Shown: in pieces, positions 9,362 to 20,438 of the stretch
Position numbering within the stretch: the first letter of the stretch is position 1
Layout: each line of letters starts with the position of its first letter
Origin: JAICXG01 sp036825615
GTDB taxonomy: Bacteria > Verrucomicrobiota > Verrucomicrobiia > Chthoniobacterales > UBA10450
Direction: 5' to 3'
Length of the DNA: 64,000 nucleotides
Assembly: GCA_036825615.1 (NCBI GenBank)
Contig: DAISXY010000002.1
Span: 248,001 to 312,000 of the forward strand
Notes under the pieces: generated by a model
What the model was told of the DNA's origin: nothing
Database searches by the model: none
What the model saw: only the letters and a program-made list of their open reading frames with translations
Position numbers and translations under genes: made by a program

Positions 9362-9766
9362 CTATTTGCGAGTGAGCGGGACAATAATTTGATGTCCCTG
9401 CTGGGCGATGATGACACGGCCGTCTTGAATCGCCTCGAGTGTGACCCGGTAGACATGCTCGCCCAGTTTCAAGCCGAATTCCTGTCCTTCCTGCATGATC
9501 TTGCCGTTGATAATGGCGAAGCGACCGCCGGCTTGCATCGCAATCGAACTTACAACAAAGGCGCTCGGCGGAATTTCGGCGCTGGCTTGTGCGTCGCTCG
9601 CCTGGGGCGCGGCAGGTTTCCAGCCGATCGGCCAAAAGGGATTGCGACGATTCGCTTGCATCGTGAAGCTTGATTGGTTCTTCACTTGTAACTGCGGCGT
9701 TTCGCCCGCGGGGAGGGTCGCCGCGGCCGAGAGGATCAAGAGAGCGATTGCGAACGGACGGTTCAT
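9362..9766 (-). CDS. PilP-like periplasmic protein
   Basis: Protein of 134 aa with a signal peptide (MNRPFAIALLILSAAATLPA) and a mature part containing NRRNPFWPIGW, then a beta-rich C-terminal half (FAIINGKIMQEGQEFGL, GRVIIAQQGHQIIVPL). The order 'rrNPFwp' followed by a small beta domain is like PilP and the HR domain of GspC, which bridge the inner-membrane PilN/PilO pair to the secretin. Start fixed by the ATGA overlap with the PilO-like gene stop at 9763. Identification is by position and layout more than by sequence match. Confidence 0.6.
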   Translation of the reverse strand: MNRPFAIALLILSAAATLPAGETPQLQVKNQSSFTMQANRRNPFWPIGWKPAAPQASDAQASAEIPPSAFVVSSIAMQAGGRFAIINGKIMQEGQEFGLKLGEHVYRVTLEAIQDGRVIIAQQGHQIIVPLTRK

Positions 9767-10335
9767 TTCTTGCGGATGATGTGATCGGCAACCATGTCGA
9801 CCTGCTGGTATTCGAGCTGTTCGGGCTGGGCGTGGATCGTCAGGTTCTCGATCCACAAAAGTGGTTCGTGATTTTCCAGATCAGCAATCGCTTTTCCAAG
9901 CGCGGCGAAATCCGCTTCCGGCAGGGTAATCACCCAGCTGTACTTGCTCCAGCCATGCAGTTGCGGCTCTTTCGGGTCGATGTTGCCGCCGAGGCGGGCA
10001 CTGGCTTTATCGAGATGCTTGTCGGCAAAGAAGGCTTTGATGCGTGGCGGAAACCAGGCAATCGGAGCGCCTTCGGGGGTGAGCGCCTCCATCGCTGAAT
10101 AGCGCGAAGTGGCATCCCCCGCGGTTTGTTCGAGGGTTGTTGCCCGGCGCAATTCGGTTTTGGAATTGCGAAGCTTGTTCTGCAGATCCGCCATGCGCTG
10201 TTCCATCGCCGTCCGGCTGCGGTTCAGTGGGCCAAGGAAGAAGTTAAAGTAGACATAGACGAGCAGACACAAACCCATGACGCTAAGGATGAGTTTCTGA
10301 ATCTGATCTTTCGAGAGCTTGGCCATGCCCTTCAT
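9763..10335 (-). CDS. pilO: type IV pilus assembly protein PilO-like
   Basis: Protein of 190 aa: a short basic N-terminus, one membrane helix (LILSVMGLCLLVYVYFNFFL, about residues 15-34), a coiled coil with heptad character (residues about 38-75) and a C-terminal periplasmic domain. This is the standard PilO layout, the inner-membrane partner of PilN that forms the alignment complex between PilM and the secretin. The start ATG at 10335 overlaps the PilN-like stop (ATGA). An alternative start at 10326 would lose three residues. Confidence 0.75.
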   Translation of the reverse strand: MKGMAKLSKDQIQKLILSVMGLCLLVYVYFNFFLGPLNRSRTAMEQRMADLQNKLRNSKTELRRATTLEQTAGDATSRYSAMEALTPEGAPIAWFPPRIKAFFADKHLDKASARLGGNIDPKEPQLHGWSKYSWVITLPEADFAALGKAIADLENHEPLLWIENLTIHAQPEQLEYQQVDMVADHIIRKK

Positions 10336-10979
10336 TTTTTCTCCTTTGCGCCAGGTGTGGGCTCAGGGCTGTTGCTCGCGCCTTGCGGGCGCAAGGAAAT
10401 GGTGATGGCGTAGCGTGCGACCGGCAAGCTCACGCCCGCGAGTAGCACCGGCGTATCGAGATCCTCCAGGTTCTTGAACTCCACGTCCACACCCTGGTAG
10501 CGCTCGCCCAGCTTTTCGCTGAGCAACTGGCGGAACTCTTCCGCCGCCGCGCGCGGTTCTTCGCCGGCCGCAACCCCTTCGATCGCGAGGCGCGCCATCT
10601 TATCCTCGTTCACGTTTCCGTCGAAACTCGTGAGCTGGATATTTGGCGCAACGCAACCAGCAACCGTCTCCAGCAGCGGCCCCCAAAGAAAGCGCTTTTC
10701 GATTATCCCATTGAGCACATCGGTGGCATCGATGATTTCCGTAAGTTCTTGCGCGCGCTTTTGCGCGAGGGTGACTTTGGGCTCTACCTTGGCCCACTCC
10801 TCTTCGACCCCGTTGAGCTGCTGCTTAAACGCCAGCGTCTGATATCCCTTCAACATGTAGACCAAGAGCATGAGCGCGCCGATCGCACCCAGCGCCATCA
10901 TGCCAAGCTTCAGCGGATCGCGTTTGCGCTGACGCTCTTCGGTGAATTCCTCGTGGAGAAGATTGAGTTGGAGCGGCAT
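10332..10979 (-). CDS. pilN: type IV pilus assembly protein PilN-like
   Basis: Protein of 215 aa beginning MPLQLNLLHEEF, close to the PilN N-terminal signature (INLLP-type motif) that docks in the PilM groove. Then come a membrane helix (about residues 27-45, MMALGAIGALMLLVYML), a coiled-coil stretch and a periplasmic domain with a Pro/Lys-rich tail. The start at 10979 is chosen since the longer frame lies inside pilM. It begins 4 bases after the pilM stop, so pilM-pilN-pilO-pilP-like form one operon. Confidence 0.8.
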   Translation of the reverse strand: MPLQLNLLHEEFTEERQRKRDPLKLGMMALGAIGALMLLVYMLKGYQTLAFKQQLNGVEEEWAKVEPKVTLAQKRAQELTEIIDATDVLNGIIEKRFLWGPLLETVAGCVAPNIQLTSFDGNVNEDKMARLAIEGVAAGEEPRAAAEEFRQLLSEKLGERYQGVDVEFKNLEDLDTPVLLAGVSLPVARYAITISLRPQGASNSPEPTPGAKEKK

Positions 10980-10983
10980 TGGG

Positions 10984-12042
10984 TCAGGCGGCTTTGAGAT
11001 AGGAGATGGCGGCGCCGCAGGCGACGTTGAGGGAGACAAACTCGTGGGCGAGCGTCTGCCGCCGCGCGGCCGGCAACGCGACCTCGCAGGTCTCGAGCGG
11101 GTCCCACACTTCGCACGGTAGTCCCAGCTCATCGCTCAGGGTTTGCAGCACCATCTCCGTTTTGGCCATGCCGCCGGAAACGAAAATGCGATGAATGCTT
11201 TCCTCGCATTGGCCTTCGAAAAATCCGATCGAGTTGCGCACCTCGGTGGCGAGGCCAAGGAGGGAATTGCGGCAAATCTCGGCGATGCCCGCATCTCCCT
11301 CTTGCATCAGGAGCCGAGCCCCGGCGGCATCGACCGCGCCCTCGGCAGTGAGCGATTGCGTGAATTCTTTGCCGCCATAATCAATGCTCCGTGCCAGCAC
11401 CAGCTCGGATTTTTGTCCGATCAGCACGGTGCTTTGCAGGTGCCCCATGTCGAGGAGGAGAAAGGCGTCATTCTGGAATGGCTCGGGGTAGGCAAACTCG
11501 AAAGCATTGAGTGAACAGACCGGGGCCAACTGGAGAATGTTCGCCGGCAGTTTGGTTTTGCTCATGGCCTCGGCAATCTGTTTCACCTGCGGCCGGAGCA
11601 ATCCGCCCACCAAATACCGGGTCTTGCCGCTCGCGCCTTCAATCGGCGCGCCATTTGGCCCGACTCCCGCCAGCGCCATGGCGGAGATCGGCGCACAATC
11701 GAGCACAAGGTCTTTGCATTCCTGGTTGAGAACCGCCAGACCGTTGAGCCGCAGCGCGCTCCGGAGCAACTCCACCGGCGTGCTCGGTTGTTCAATAATG
11801 CGAAGCAGCGCCGCGGGATCGGACGCCGCCACGGCGCATGCCTTTGCGCTCCCGCCGAGCTCCTTGAGCATGAGCTTGATTTGCTGGGTTAGTTCTTCGG
11901 CACTGCCGATGGTTTCCGGCACCTCGCGCAACGCAAAATGGGTCAGGACATAACGCTGCTCGCCTTTGCGCTGAAGCAGCACGCTTTTGAACTGGTGCTT
12001 GCCGAGGTCGATGCCGATGACGGAGTTGGCGGGTTTGGCCAT
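10984..12042 (-). CDS. pilM: type IV pilus assembly ATPase-fold protein PilM
   Basis: Protein of 352 aa with an actin-like ATPase fold: the phosphate-1 motif IGIDLGKHQFKSVLL near the N-terminus, a second phosphate loop (LLLDMGHLQSTVLI, about residues 196-209), a conserved Asp-Tyr-Gly-Gly-Lys-Glu segment and the adenosine-region motif IFVSGGMAK near residue 290. PilM sits on the cytoplasmic face of the inner membrane and binds the N-terminus of PilN. First gene of the operon. 144 bases separate it from the stop of the next gene on the same strand (12187). Secretin and motor ATPase genes are not in the window. Confidence 0.88.
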   Translation of the reverse strand: MAKPANSVIGIDLGKHQFKSVLLQRKGEQRYVLTHFALREVPETIGSAEELTQQIKLMLKELGGSAKACAVAASDPAALLRIIEQPSTPVELLRSALRLNGLAVLNQECKDLVLDCAPISAMALAGVGPNGAPIEGASGKTRYLVGGLLRPQVKQIAEAMSKTKLPANILQLAPVCSLNAFEFAYPEPFQNDAFLLLDMGHLQSTVLIGQKSELVLARSIDYGGKEFTQSLTAEGAVDAAGARLLMQEGDAGIAEICRNSLLGLATEVRNSIGFFEGQCEESIHRIFVSGGMAKTEMVLQTLSDELGLPCEVWDPLETCEVALPAARRQTLAHEFVSLNVACGAAISYLKAA

Positions 12043-12186
12043 TATTTTGCGCTTATAAAGCGAGAAGCATGCCGAGTGCGCGGTGGCTTTGGAATTTTCT
12101 CCGCGCTGTCCGCGAGATCGCCGAATCCCGGCTTAGAAGAGCTTGCCCGGCTCTGGCTTTCCGGGATCCGCGATCCCGGCTACAGC

Positions 12187-13596
12187 TCAGGCTGCGGCCG
12201 ATTCGCGATAACCGAAGAACCGCCGCGCCTTGATCATGCGGGCAACCTCCGGCGGCACCATTCGTTCCCAGCTCGGGTCGCCCGCATGCATTCGCGCGAG
12301 AACATCGGCCGGGAAAATCTTCAGGTATTCGCGATGAAAACTCTCGATCTCGCGAATGTAGCCGTTCTCGATCAGGTGCTGATAAAGATGGCGCAGGTTC
12401 GGCGCGACCTCGAGCTTGCTGGCGGTGATCAGCTCGCCCGTGTGCTCGTCTTCCATCGGGTAGACAAAGAGCTTGAGGCCGCTCTTGAACATGCGGCCGA
12501 GCGCTTCAAGGATGCCGCCCTCGAGGTTGAGGTAATACTTTTCGTCGAAGATCTCGTGCAAACTCGGCACGCCCATCACGAGTGCGATCGGCCGGTTCGT
12601 GTAGCGCGAGAGGTAACCGGCGAGCCGATAATATTCGCCGAACTTCGAGACCAGGACGGTTCGGCCTAACGATCCAAGGATGTCGACCCGGGCGAGAAAA
12701 TCCTCGTGATTCAACTCTCCTTCCGAGAGCAGGTTTTCGAGCGTCATCTCCATCAGGACCACGACCTCTTCCTCACTCGCTCCGTCGCGGAGAAAAATCT
12801 TGCGCGCCCCTTCCAGCATGTCGTTTGTCGCGTAGGTGACCGGCCGGAAACTGCCGCGCTCGACAATGATCGATTTTTTATAGAAGACTTCCGCCGGTTG
12901 GACGGTTTCGCCCTCCGCCGTGAACATGACCGTGGTCGTCAAATCCTGGCTTACCAGTTGCAGGCTCATGAGCCGGTTATCAACCTGTTCGTAGGCCGGA
13001 CCGGAGAACTTGATCATGTCCACTTCCAGCCGCTGCGGCGCGAGGTTTTCGCGCAGGGACGCGATCAATCTCTCCGGCTGATGATAATAGAAGGCGCCGT
13101 AGATCAGGTTCACTCCGATCACTCCGAGCGCTTCCTGCTGGTCGACGTTCTCTTCGTCCAGCATCCGCACGTGGACGATGATCTGGCTGGGTTCGCCCCG
13201 GGTTTCGGTCTGAAAACGAATCCCGAGCCAGCCATGCGCCTCGCTCCGCTGCTTGAAACTGCGCGCCGCCACCGTGTCGGCAAAAACAAAAAACGTTCGC
13301 TCCCCGCCAAGCTTTTCGTCCAGCCGCTCGATCAGGAGGCGATATTCGTGATCGAGCATCGTGCAAAGGCGGGCCCGGCTGACGTAACGATTCGTCGGCC
13401 CATAGATCGCATCACTAAACTGCATGTCGTAGGCCGACATTGTCTTCGCGATCGTGCCGGAGGCGCCGCCGACCTGGAAAAAGCGGCGCGCCACTTCCTG
13501 GCCGGCGCCGATCTCGGCGAAGGTGCCGTATTTCCGGCGATCGAGGTTGATCTGGAACGCCTTCTTGTTCGTCCCCAGTTCCATCTCCGCGTTCAT
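12187..13596 (-). CDS. widespread conserved protein of unproven function
   Basis: Soluble protein of 469 aa without signal peptide or membrane segment. Recognisable stretches are YGTFAEIGAGQEVARRFF near the N-terminus, YGPTNRYVSR, MLDEENVDQQEALGVIGVNL and DMIKFSGPAY. I recall this family from many bacterial phyla, where databases often label it 'TonB-dependent receptor' or nicotinate-nucleotide adenylyltransferase. Neither label suits a soluble protein without those motifs, and I know of no proof of function. It stands alone between pilM (start 12042) and the Bat operon, with a palindromic repeat pair upstream (13672-13833). Start ATG 13596 taken as the first in frame. ATG 13584 would also be possible. 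Confidence 0.75.
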   Translation of the reverse strand: MNAEMELGTNKKAFQINLDRRKYGTFAEIGAGQEVARRFFQVGGASGTIAKTMSAYDMQFSDAIYGPTNRYVSRARLCTMLDHEYRLLIERLDEKLGGERTFFVFADTVAARSFKQRSEAHGWLGIRFQTETRGEPSQIIVHVRMLDEENVDQQEALGVIGVNLIYGAFYYHQPERLIASLRENLAPQRLEVDMIKFSGPAYEQVDNRLMSLQLVSQDLTTTVMFTAEGETVQPAEVFYKKSIIVERGSFRPVTYATNDMLEGARKIFLRDGASEEEVVVLMEMTLENLLSEGELNHEDFLARVDILGSLGRTVLVSKFGEYYRLAGYLSRYTNRPIALVMGVPSLHEIFDEKYYLNLEGGILEALGRMFKSGLKLFVYPMEDEHTGELITASKLEVAPNLRHLYQHLIENGYIREIESFHREYLKIFPADVLARMHAGDPSWERMVPPEVARMIKARRFFGYRESAAA

Positions 13597-13671
13597 GGAT
13601 TCAACATGAAGCCCTTCCGTCTTCGATCAACCGCGGGAAAGACGGCGCCGGCAGAACCGCCGCTCCATTCT

Positions 13672-13833
13672 GTCATCCCGAGCCGCTGCAGGACGGCGAG
13701 GGACCTCCCAACTGCCATATGACCGGGTGGAGCCCAAGTTCGACGCCCACACCGCGCCGGAGCCCTGTGATTCACGAAGCGCACCCTGGGGTTGCGAGGT
13801 CCCTCGGCGCGCTTCGCCGGCATCGGGATGACA
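13672..13833. repeat. inverted pair of REP-like repeats, type B
   Basis: Left arm 13672-13708 (GTCATCCCGAGCCGC... to ...GAGGGACCTCC) and right arm 13798-13832 in reverse orientation, separated by about 90 bases. A second, similar pair lies at 50030-50175. Located between the BatE stop (13850) and the upstream end of the gene at 12187-13596, so it could form a long hairpin in the tail of the Bat transcript. Confidence 0.8.
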
Positions 13834-13849
13834 GAATGGGCGGGGCGCG

Positions 13850-14596
13850 CTACAGCCGCACCCGCTCCGCGCTTTTCGCGGGCACCCAGCCTTGCAGGTC
13901 GTTAGGCAAGGCGGCGTAATCCCATTCCCCGCGCGTGCTCAGGATTTTGATTTCGCTGCCTGGCGGAAGCGCGAGAATGCTCCCCGCGCTTTCCGCGGTC
14001 GCGACCCGCGCCTGCACATTGTTTCCGGTGACAATCGCGAGATTGCGTCCCGCCGCGCCCTTTTCCAGTTCGTAAACTGCCGCCGCGGATCCCGCCGCAA
14101 TCACGCCCAGCAATACGAGCGCAAAAATCCAAACCACCGGCCGGCGCTCCGAGAAATACAAGCCGGCGATAATCGCGAGCGCGCCCCAAAAGCCCACCGC
14201 CGCCAGCCAGGTGTATTGGTCGCGCGTGAGATAATCGAGGTGTTCCTCCACCCAGCTGGGCCGCAGCTCGAGCGCACGTGCCCGGTCGCGCAAGAGCTGG
14301 AGATTAGCCCGGGCCTCGGGTTGATGTGGATCGATTGCGAGCGCCCGCTCGTAGTTCAGGATGGCGCGGCCGAGATCATCGACCCGGAAATAGGCGTTAC
14401 CCAGATTATAAAACAGGCTCGGGTTCCATTGCCCGCTCTTCACCAGTGACTCGTATTCGCTGATCGCATCCTTGAATTTCTTCGCGGAGTAATCGGCGTT
14501 CGCGCGCTTGAAGGTGGCGTCCGCGTCGAGCGCCCGCGCCGGAGCTGCCATCGCGAGGCAAAGCGCTGCGAGAAGAATGGAGAGGCCGGCGCGCAT
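13850..14596 (-). CDS. BatE-like TPR protein with C-terminal SH3-type domain
   Basis: Protein of 248 aa with a signal peptide (LLAALCLAMAAPARA), TPR repeats (about residues 28-110, with WNPSLFYNLGNAYFRV and AILNYERALAIDP), two membrane helices around residues 130-180, and a C-terminal bacterial-SH3-like domain (NNVQARVATAES, ILSTRGEWDYAAL, GWVPAKSAERV). This is the usual BatE order. Start ATG 14596 lies one base after the BatD TAA. A TTG at 14605 would overlap. Last gene of the Bat operon, which in other bacteria is linked to envelope stress and aerotolerance, though the molecular role is not settled. Confidence 0.82.
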   Translation of the reverse strand: MRAGLSILLAALCLAMAAPARALDADATFKRANADYSAKKFKDAISEYESLVKSGQWNPSLFYNLGNAYFRVDDLGRAILNYERALAIDPHQPEARANLQLLRDRARALELRPSWVEEHLDYLTRDQYTWLAAVGFWGALAIIAGLYFSERRPVVWIFALVLLGVIAAGSAAAVYELEKGAAGRNLAIVTGNNVQARVATAESAGSILALPPGSEIKILSTRGEWDYAALPNDLQGWVPAKSAERVRL

Positions 14597-14597
14597 C

Positions 14598-16445
14598 TTA
14601 GCCAAGGCTGTCGATCAGTTCCAAAACTTCGCGCCGGGTTTCGTCGCCCACTTTGCCGTTACCGCTTTGTGCGCCGCTGTAGCGCAGTTCGTCACTTCGC
14701 CGGAACAGTTCTCGCACCCGCTCACGTTTTTCATCCGGTAAATCAAAAGCCGCCACCGCGGTTTCCACGTCGACTGTGTTTGGCTCAACCCGCCGCGCCA
14801 GCGCGGTCTTCAACTGCACGACGCGAAGGGCCTCCGCGTAATACTCGCCGGCCGGATCATCCGCGCGGCGCAACTTGCGTTGCAGCTCAGCGGTCTCGTG
14901 CTCCCACGCGGCGCGCCGCCGGCTTTCTCGATTTTGCAGCCGGCGTTTTCTTGTTTCCCAGCCGAAGAACCCAATCAACCCGAGCAGCGGCACCGCCTGC
15001 ACGGCCCAGAACGCCGGCTGCTGGTAAACCGGAGTAAAGGCCTGACCCCAGCGGCCGTGGTCGTTCAGTTGATAAAGAATGTCCTGCTCCGGCGTCGCTG
15101 CTGGCTGCGCCGCCGCGGCCGGTGTCGGCGCGGCCGCGCTCGCGATCGCTGGAGCCGGGCTGGTCAGCGGCGTGCCTTCGACCACGACCGGCATCCGATC
15201 GCTCTTCAAGGTCACATACGTTTCCTTGAGCGGATCGAAATAGGAAAAGACCAGCGGCGGGACCGCTTTTTTCGCTTCGTTAGGCGTGACCACGAGCTCG
15301 AAGCTCTTCGTCCCGCTGATCCCGATGTCATCGTCGGCCTTGAAACTCCCGCTCGGCGGATAGGTGTGCCAGCCCTTCTCGTTCTCGAGGCTCGGCGCGT
15401 TCACCCGATCGAAATTGCCGCGCCCGGTGATATTGGCTGTTATGGTTAGCGGATCGCCGACCTGCGCGTTTTTCGGTTTCACTTCGCTCGTCAGCGAAAA
15501 ATGGCCGACTGCCCCGGAAAAACTGGGCGGCGGATTGGGCGGGAGCGGCTTGACCTCGATCGTGGTCGTGTCGCTGGAGAATTTCACCTCGCGTTGTTCG
15601 CCGAGGCCTCCGAACGGATCCGCGAAAAAAGGGTCGTTAAACGGGTCGTCCATTCCAAAAAGATCGAAAGGCGAGCGCGACCGGCTGGTGGGGCGACGGG
15701 GGATTTGCACGATTGCCTTCGCGTCCTTCGCCGCGATTTCGAGCTTGCCGCTTTTCACCGGCGTGATCGCGGTCTTGTAGATGAGCACGTTGTAGGGCCG
15801 GCCATTGATCGAGCGCGTGGTTTGTTCCGGATCCTTCAGGCGCTGCGAGGTAAAACCCTGGCCATTGAGGGAAGCGGGTTCGACGAAGCGCGAGGGCACG
15901 CGGGCGTTAAAGCCGAGGCGAATTTCCGCCGGGATCGTCTCCCCCACGTAAGCGGTGGTTTTCGGCACGACCAGCTCGCAGAAGACAATCCTGTTCAGGT
16001 CGAGTCCCTTGCCCGAACCGCCGCGGCGCGAAGTGGTATTGCCGTTATCGTTAGGCGAAACGTTCAGGGTCAATTCCGGCGTGCGCACCGGTCCGCTGCT
16101 TGTCTGCACGACTTGTGGCGGGATGGTGAAGGTGCCGGCCTTGAGCGGGAGGATAGTGTAATTGTAAACGAAGCTGCGGCTGGCGTTGAAGTTATTGAGC
16201 CGAAACTCCTGCGATTCGCCGCTGTAACGGATGTCGAGCCCATCCACGTTGATCTCGCGCGGCAGCGTCGCCTCGGAATCGTTCGTCACCCGGATCTGCA
16301 ACTGCACCGGCTGGTCAACCTGCGTCTCCGAGCTGCTGAGCACGGCGGTTACATTCGACTGCGCCGCACCGAGCGGACCGACTCCGCTGAGCACGAGCAG
16401 GAACATGAGCAGTCGCCTGATGATGCAAGGTGGGTGCAACTTCAT
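14598..16445 (-). CDS. batD: BatD family protein
   Basis: Protein of 615 aa: signal peptide (LLMFLLVLSGVGPLGAAQS), then beta-sandwich repeats with the BatD-typical sequence of an N-terminal 'ETQVDQPVQLQIRVTND' segment, a Gly-rich region, and a second copy beginning KPKNAQVGDPLTITANITG. A membrane helix follows near residue 490 (FWAVQAVPLLGLIGFFGW), then a charged cytoplasmic coil. The start at 16445 puts the signal peptide at the N-terminus and lies 41 bases after the BatB-BatC stop. The upstream ATG 16529 would overlap that gene. Probably holds or presents the VWA proteins BatA and BatB at the inner membrane (inference from operon). Confidence 0.88.
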   Translation of the reverse strand: MKLHPPCIIRRLLMFLLVLSGVGPLGAAQSNVTAVLSSSETQVDQPVQLQIRVTNDSEATLPREINVDGLDIRYSGESQEFRLNNFNASRSFVYNYTILPLKAGTFTIPPQVVQTSSGPVRTPELTLNVSPNDNGNTTSRRGGSGKGLDLNRIVFCELVVPKTTAYVGETIPAEIRLGFNARVPSRFVEPASLNGQGFTSQRLKDPEQTTRSINGRPYNVLIYKTAITPVKSGKLEIAAKDAKAIVQIPRRPTSRSRSPFDLFGMDDPFNDPFFADPFGGLGEQREVKFSSDTTTIEVKPLPPNPPPSFSGAVGHFSLTSEVKPKNAQVGDPLTITANITGRGNFDRVNAPSLENEKGWHTYPPSGSFKADDDIGISGTKSFELVVTPNEAKKAVPPLVFSYFDPLKETYVTLKSDRMPVVVEGTPLTSPAPAIASAAAPTPAAAAQPAATPEQDILYQLNDHGRWGQAFTPVYQQPAFWAVQAVPLLGLIGFFGWETRKRRLQNRESRRRAAWEHETAELQRKLRRADDPAGEYYAEALRVVQLKTALARRVEPNTVDVETAVAAFDLPDEKRERVRELFRRSDELRYSGAQSGNGKVGDETRREVLELIDSLG

Positions 16446-16485
16446 TTCCGAAAACAATCTCGCACATGCAGCTCCCAGCGTCCCA

Positions 16486-18609
<2,124 letters not shown>

Positions 18610-18620
18610 AACCCCACTCC

Positions 18621-18748
18621 CGTCATCCTGAGCGGAGCGCAGCGGAGTCGAAGGATCCCGCGGAGAAATCGAGAACCCCGGCAGCTGGCCCGCGTCTGGG
18701 AATACCCACGGGATCCCTCGACTCCGCTGCGCTCCGCTCGGGATGACG
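18621..18748. repeat. inverted pair of REP-like repeats, type A, between batA and batB-batC
   Basis: Left copy 18621-18660 (CGTCATCCTGAGCGGAGCGC...) and right copy 18709-18748 in reverse orientation, about 48 bases apart, between the BatA stop (18755) and the BatB-BatC start (18609). The pair could form a strong hairpin in the operon mRNA and may lower read-through or shield the upstream message. Confidence 0.85.
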
Positions 18749-18754
18749 ATGTTT

Positions 18755-19819
18755 TCACGGCAGCTTCTTCCATATCGTTTGCGACAGGAGCAGCTCGGCG
18801 AGGAGAATGCCCGCGCCGGCCATCAGGCAGGCCGGGAAAAGATCGCGATACTGCTGATATTTTTTTACCGAGACGGTCGACTTCTCCATCTTGTCGATGT
18901 CGGAATAAATCTGCTCGAGTGAATCGGTGTCGGTCGCGCGGAAGAACTGCCCGCCGGCGATCTGCGCGACTTTCTTCAGCCCGGCTTCGTTAAACTGCAC
19001 TTCCTGGTTGCGATAAATGATGTTGCCTGCGGCGTCGGTCACCGGCCGCCCAGTCGAAGGATCGAATACCGGCACCGGCGCGATCCCGTTGATGCCCGCG
19101 CCAATCGCGAAGAGCCGAATCCCGAGCGCCTTGATCGCTTCCGCGGCGGTTTCCGGCGGAATCTTTCCCGCGTTGTTTTCCCCGTCGGTGAGGAGAACAA
19201 TCGCGCGGCTTTTCGATTTTTTGTCGTTTAACCGATTGCCCGCCGCGGCGATGGCGGAACCGATAGCGGTTCCATCTTCGACCAGGCCGATCCGGACACG
19301 TTCGAGATTTTCCAGGAGCCAGTCATGATCGAGGGTGAGGGGACTAACGACATAAGGCCGCCCAGCGAAGGCGATGATGCCAATGCGATCGTTAGGCCGC
19401 GATTCGATGAACTTGCGGGTCACTTCGCGGATCGCGTCCACTCGCGTAGCGGACAAGCCACCGACGGTGAAATCCTTTGTCAGCATCGAGCCGGAAACAT
19501 CGAGCACGACCATGATGTCAATCCCGCTCGCCTCGACTTGAGTGAGAGTCTTGCCCAGTTGCGGCCGGGCGAGCGCGACGATCAGAAACGCAAGCGCGAG
19601 ATAGAGGAGGCTGTGCAGGATTCGACCCGCGCGCGAGGCGCTGCGTTTTCCAATCGCGCGAAGTGTGTTCGTGGAGGAAAAGAGGACCGCGGCGGCGGCC
19701 CCGCGCCGGCCGCGCAGCCAGGCGAGCAACGGCACGAGCAGGAGCAACAAAAGCAGCCAGGGATACATGAACGAAAATCCCCAGGGCGAATTCGGCGACC
19801 AGAAATCAGGCAGGCTCAA
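18755..19819 (-). CDS. batA: BatA VWA-domain membrane protein
   Basis: Protein of 354 aa: membrane helix at about 18-35 (MYPWLLLLLLLVPLLAWL), second helix at about 68-84, VWA domain with MIDAS residues DVSGS, the Thr in EDGTAIG and the Asp in LTDGEN, and a C-terminal helix (LMAGAGILLAELLL). The TTG start at 19819 is preferred: GGAGG lies 6 bases upstream and it overlaps the previous stop by 14 bases. ATG 19768 is the alternative and would remove 17 residues that look family-like. BatA and BatB are thought to be metal-binding interaction modules served by the MoxR ATPase. Confidence 0.9.
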   Translation of the reverse strand: MSLPDFWSPNSPWGFSFMYPWLLLLLLLVPLLAWLRGRRGAAAAVLFSSTNTLRAIGKRSASRAGRILHSLLYLALAFLIVALARPQLGKTLTQVEASGIDIMVVLDVSGSMLTKDFTVGGLSATRVDAIREVTRKFIESRPNDRIGIIAFAGRPYVVSPLTLDHDWLLENLERVRIGLVEDGTAIGSAIAAAGNRLNDKKSKSRAIVLLTDGENNAGKIPPETAAEAIKALGIRLFAIGAGINGIAPVPVFDPSTGRPVTDAAGNIIYRNQEVQFNEAGLKKVAQIAGGQFFRATDTDSLEQIYSDIDKMEKSTVSVKKYQQYRDLFPACLMAGAGILLAELLLSQTIWKKLP

Positions 19820-20438
19820 GTGCGCCTCCTCTCACAAATTTGTCCGCCTCGCTCAAGAGGAGCCGGCTGTCTTCGCGGGTGGCATCGTAGCGGGCGAACT
19901 TGATCAGGTCACAGCGGTTAAGGAAATCGCTCAGGAGCGATTGTTCCTCGCTCGAAAAGGGCGAGGCAGCCGCGAGCGCATTGAGGAACTCGACCGAAGT
20001 CTGGCGCGTGACCGGGAGTTGATATTGCTCGGTGACGTAGCGGCGCAAAATATCCGAGACGCGGATGCTAAACTGATACGGAGTGAGCTTCTCGATTTGA
20101 TTTTGGATCTGTGCGAGTTGCTCGAGCGCGCGCTGCCGCGGGCTCAGCACGATTACTGGCCGTCGTCGTTGCCGTTTGATCAGCCACGTGGTCAGAGCAA
20201 TGAGCAGGAGCGCCGCCGCGACCGCGCAAAAGACCATCCACGGTTTGAGAATGAAATAATCGACCGGCCCGGTGATGTCGTGAAACTCCTGCGCGAGAAA
20301 AACCACTCCGAGCGAAACGCAAGAAGCCGATCCTCCCATTCCCGTCATCCCGAGCGTAGTCGAGGGATCCCGTCGAGCCACCCTCGTCATCCCGAGCGCA
20401 GTCGAGGGATCCCGTGGAGCAACGAAAACCGTCCCCAT
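19806..20438 (-). CDS. DUF4381-like membrane protein with repeat-encoded N-terminus
   Basis: Protein of 210 aa. The core (about residues 52-210) has a membrane helix (WMVFCAVAAALLLIALTTWL), a basic stretch, and a helical C-terminal domain with YQFSIRVSDILRRYVTEQY, matching the DUF4381-type proteins between DUF58 and BatA genes. The start ATG 20438 overlaps the DUF58 stop (TGATG). Residues 9-33 are encoded by two tandem type A repeats (20343-20414) and read as RDPSTALGMT and RDPSTTLGMT. If translation instead begins at ATG 20339, just after the repeats, the protein is 177 aa. Both are possible. The overlap favours the longer form. Confidence 0.75.
   Translation of the reverse strand: MGTVFVAPRDPSTALGMTRVARRDPSTTLGMTGMGGSASCVSLGVVFLAQEFHDITGPVDYFILKPWMVFCAVAAALLLIALTTWLIKRQRRRPVIVLSPRQRALEQLAQIQNQIEKLTPYQFSIRVSDILRRYVTEQYQLPVTRQTSVEFLNALAAASPFSSEEQSLLSDFLNRCDLIKFARYDATREDSRLLLSEADKFVRGGALEPA
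20343..20414. repeat. tandem REP-like repeats, type A, in the DUF4381-like gene
   Basis: Two direct copies, 20343-20372 and 20385-20414 (CGTCATCCCGAGCG, then T or C, AGTCGAGGGATCCCG), spaced by 12 bases, within the 5' part of the reading frame that begins at 20438. Confidence 0.9.

Noticed and set aside
12706..13722. 338-residue plus-strand frame opposite the conserved gene at 12187-13596
   Set aside because: No family features, while the other strand is clearly coding.
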